Assembly: GCA_037074765.1 (NCBI GenBank)
Contig: JBAMDO010000067.1
Coordinates: forward strand, 124,001-188,000
DNA from: Mansonella perstans
Lineage: Eukaryota > Nematoda > Chromadorea > Rhabditida > Onchocercidae
Direction: 5' to 3'
DNA length: 64,000 nt
How positions within the stretch are numbered: the first letter of the stretch is position 1; the number at the start of each line of letters is the position of its first letter. The position numbers and the translations under genes are program-made. Shown in pieces: positions 62,111 through 64,000 of this stretch. Below the pieces are notes generated by a model. That model saw nothing but the letters and a program-made list of their open reading frames with translations, ran no database searches and was not told the DNA's origin.

Positions 62111-64000
62111 TTCGATCTTTTTTAAAATTTTTTGGCGAATTTCAGAAATATTTTTAATAAACCAAATTATAAAGAAAAAAGAAAATTATTCATGTAAAAA
62201 TGAAAGCAAAAAGATTAAAAAAATAATATAAAAATGGAATTTATCTCAATTATTGATGAAAATAACAGTGTTAGAAATGTTAATAATGTAATGTTTTAAT
62301 AAGTATTGCAGCAGCAATGGTGATAATAGTACCAGAAGTAATAGTAATAGTAACAGCAATATTTCCGCATTCAGTATTGGATATATATTTCTATTGCAAA
62401 CCTTTCATAACAACAAAATTATGAGTTCAACGAGAAGTACCACAATGACACATGAGATTGACCTTAAATTAATTGTTATTAATTATCGCCAATTCAAAGT
62501 ATTGCAATTAATACATATTTAGTCAATAAAATAATATTTCTTAAAAACCAGTCATTCAAACAGAATATTCAAAAAGATTTAAAACCCAAAAAACGAAATG
62601 TATTTAAGGAAATTCGAATTTAAAATAATTGAAATATGAAAAGAAGAAATAAACAGGAAGATTTGTTATAGTTCTAAAACTGTAATTAAATTATTGTAAT
62701 TAATAGTGATGACATGAAAATTTTCGATGGAATAAATTAGTTGCTATATAAGAAATGATTATATTAATTTAAAATTAATGAGGTGAGAGTGTTTTGATAA
62801 TGACATTTAGTTTAGTAGGAGAGTGAATTAATGATAAATTTAGCGATTCAACATGATTTGAAAGTGAATTGATTTGATGACAAAGTTTAAAGCGACATAG
62901 TTAACTGCGGATAAAATAAATCAAAACAAGATTAAGAAAAGAGAAATCGAAGATGAACGAATTTTGGCAAAAATTTAGAAGTACAAAGCATATTAAATCA
63001 TGATAAAAATTGAAACTGGAAAATGATTAACCAAAGAAAGTGTCAGTTGATGTCACCAATATGATAAAGGTAAAAATGCACCAGTGATCTTATCAATAGC
63101 TATAGCAAATTGCATAAGTTAACCAGCAACAATCAGTGATTCAGTCCATTTGATTCTAACATTGAAATTTACTGCATTTTATTGACAAATTAAAAAAATT
63201 GAAAATTTGATTGAAAAAGAAACTTGAACAGTAATATGAAACTATAAATAAAAATATTTTCAAAGCAAAATATTTTAAGATTAATATTTGAGCAATTTGG
63301 AAAAGAAATTAAGAATTGAGTTGCATTGTATCAAAATAAACAAACAAACGTTGGCGTTTTGATGAAGAAATCTGGGATAAATAAAAGAATTATAAATCAG
63401 CAATAGAGAATAGAAGCCTAGTAAAGCAGCACCATATTAACGCAATGATTTATATTGCTGCTTTGAGCCGGAAGAAACCAAGCAATGAGGATTTCCAGTT
63501 TTTCGATTTGCTAACATATGCAGTGGCTTTTTCACAACGAATTGCGCAGAATTGTAAACTAGAGATCAACTGAATTCCGAATTTATACGTTAGAAATGAA
63601 AAGTATTAAGATAATCTGCAGGACTGACACTATTCTATAACAATGTAACTGCAGATGCATGCACCATTTAAAATGTGTCTTCTAGACACAGTTGAAAATA
63701 TGTGTCCGTCATCCAAAATTTATTGCAGCTGCAGGTATATACATCATTCAAAATGTCTTATACCTTGTCTCATTATTCTACATGCAACTACAGATACATG
63801 CGTCTTCCACACACACACACACACATACACACACACACACACCACACACACACACACATAGGGTAGCATGACATGCAACTGCAAATGCATGCATCACTTC
63901 ACATGTATCTCAAGCACTGATCCATTTGATAAGAAGGAAGAGATCATTCTATATGCATTCGCAATTTCGATTTTGCTAATAAATATTCCAATAACTTTAC
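62111..64000. other. 5' flank of the PDE8 gene
   Basis: AT-rich sequence upstream of the first PDE8 coding exon. It should contain its promoter and any leader exon. No conserved coding segment is seen. The far end carries the repeat cluster. Confidence 0.5.
63641..63960. repeat. Diverged repeat cluster plus CA microsatellite
   Basis: At least three diverged copies of a CATGCAACTGCAGATGCATG-type unit (near 63643, 63781 and 63870), each followed by an ACATG/AAATGT-containing segment. A (CA)n tract lies at about 63811-63859. Possibly the edge of a larger repeat that continues beyond the window. Confidence 0.6.

Noticed and set aside
1..64000. tRNA, rRNA, CRISPR arrays, transposase or reverse-transcriptase genes
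   Set aside because: None recognised on either strand by eye. Absence is not proven.

Overview
The window is one piece of an animal chromosome. It is strongly AT-rich, its genes are broken into many short exons with GT..AG introns, and there are no bacterial-style operons. The protein families (a MADD-4/punctin-like synaptic organiser, a MOLO-1-like TPM-domain membrane protein and a PDE8 phosphodiesterase) and the weak, short 3' splice sites point to a nematode. A spirurid or filarial species is likely but is inferred from composition and gene structure, not proven. Almost none of the real exons stand alone as long ORFs. I rebuilt the genes by hand from protein motifs, splice sites and codon phase.

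Layout. (1) Positions 1-28983, + strand: an ADAMTSL/punctin-type extracellular matrix gene, best matched to C. elegans madd-4. An N-terminal block (1-9611) carries the end of a signal peptide, a thrombospondin type 1 repeat (TSR), an ADAMTS cysteine-rich-like segment and three further TSRs. An 8 kb intron follows and contains a separate candidate first exon with its own signal peptide (16818-16909). The C-terminal block (17767-28983) has four TSRs, an immunoglobulin domain, three TSRs and a PLAC domain. (2) 33171-40041, - strand: a ten-exon gene for a single-pass membrane protein with an extracellular TPM domain, related to the levamisole-receptor auxiliary protein MOLO-1. (3) 46541-62110, - strand: a sixteen-exon PDE8-type cAMP phosphodiesterase (C. 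elegans pde-6 family) with receiver-like, PAS and catalytic domains. (4) The gaps (28984-33170, 40042-46540, 62111-64000) hold no gene I can support, only microsatellites, short tandem repeats and AT-rich sequence.

Functional theme. In C. elegans, MADD-4 organises acetylcholine and GABA receptors at neuromuscular junctions, and MOLO-1 is an auxiliary subunit of the levamisole-sensitive acetylcholine receptor. Here relatives of both lie in convergent orientation about 4 kb apart, next to a cAMP-degrading enzyme. The most notable structural points are: alternative N- and C-termini of the madd-4-like gene; a phase break that may split it in two; a possible pair of mutually exclusive PAS exons and an optional 30-residue exon in PDE8; a tandem duplication that copies a splice acceptor in the TPM gene; and two candidate tiny secreted-protein genes nested inside introns.
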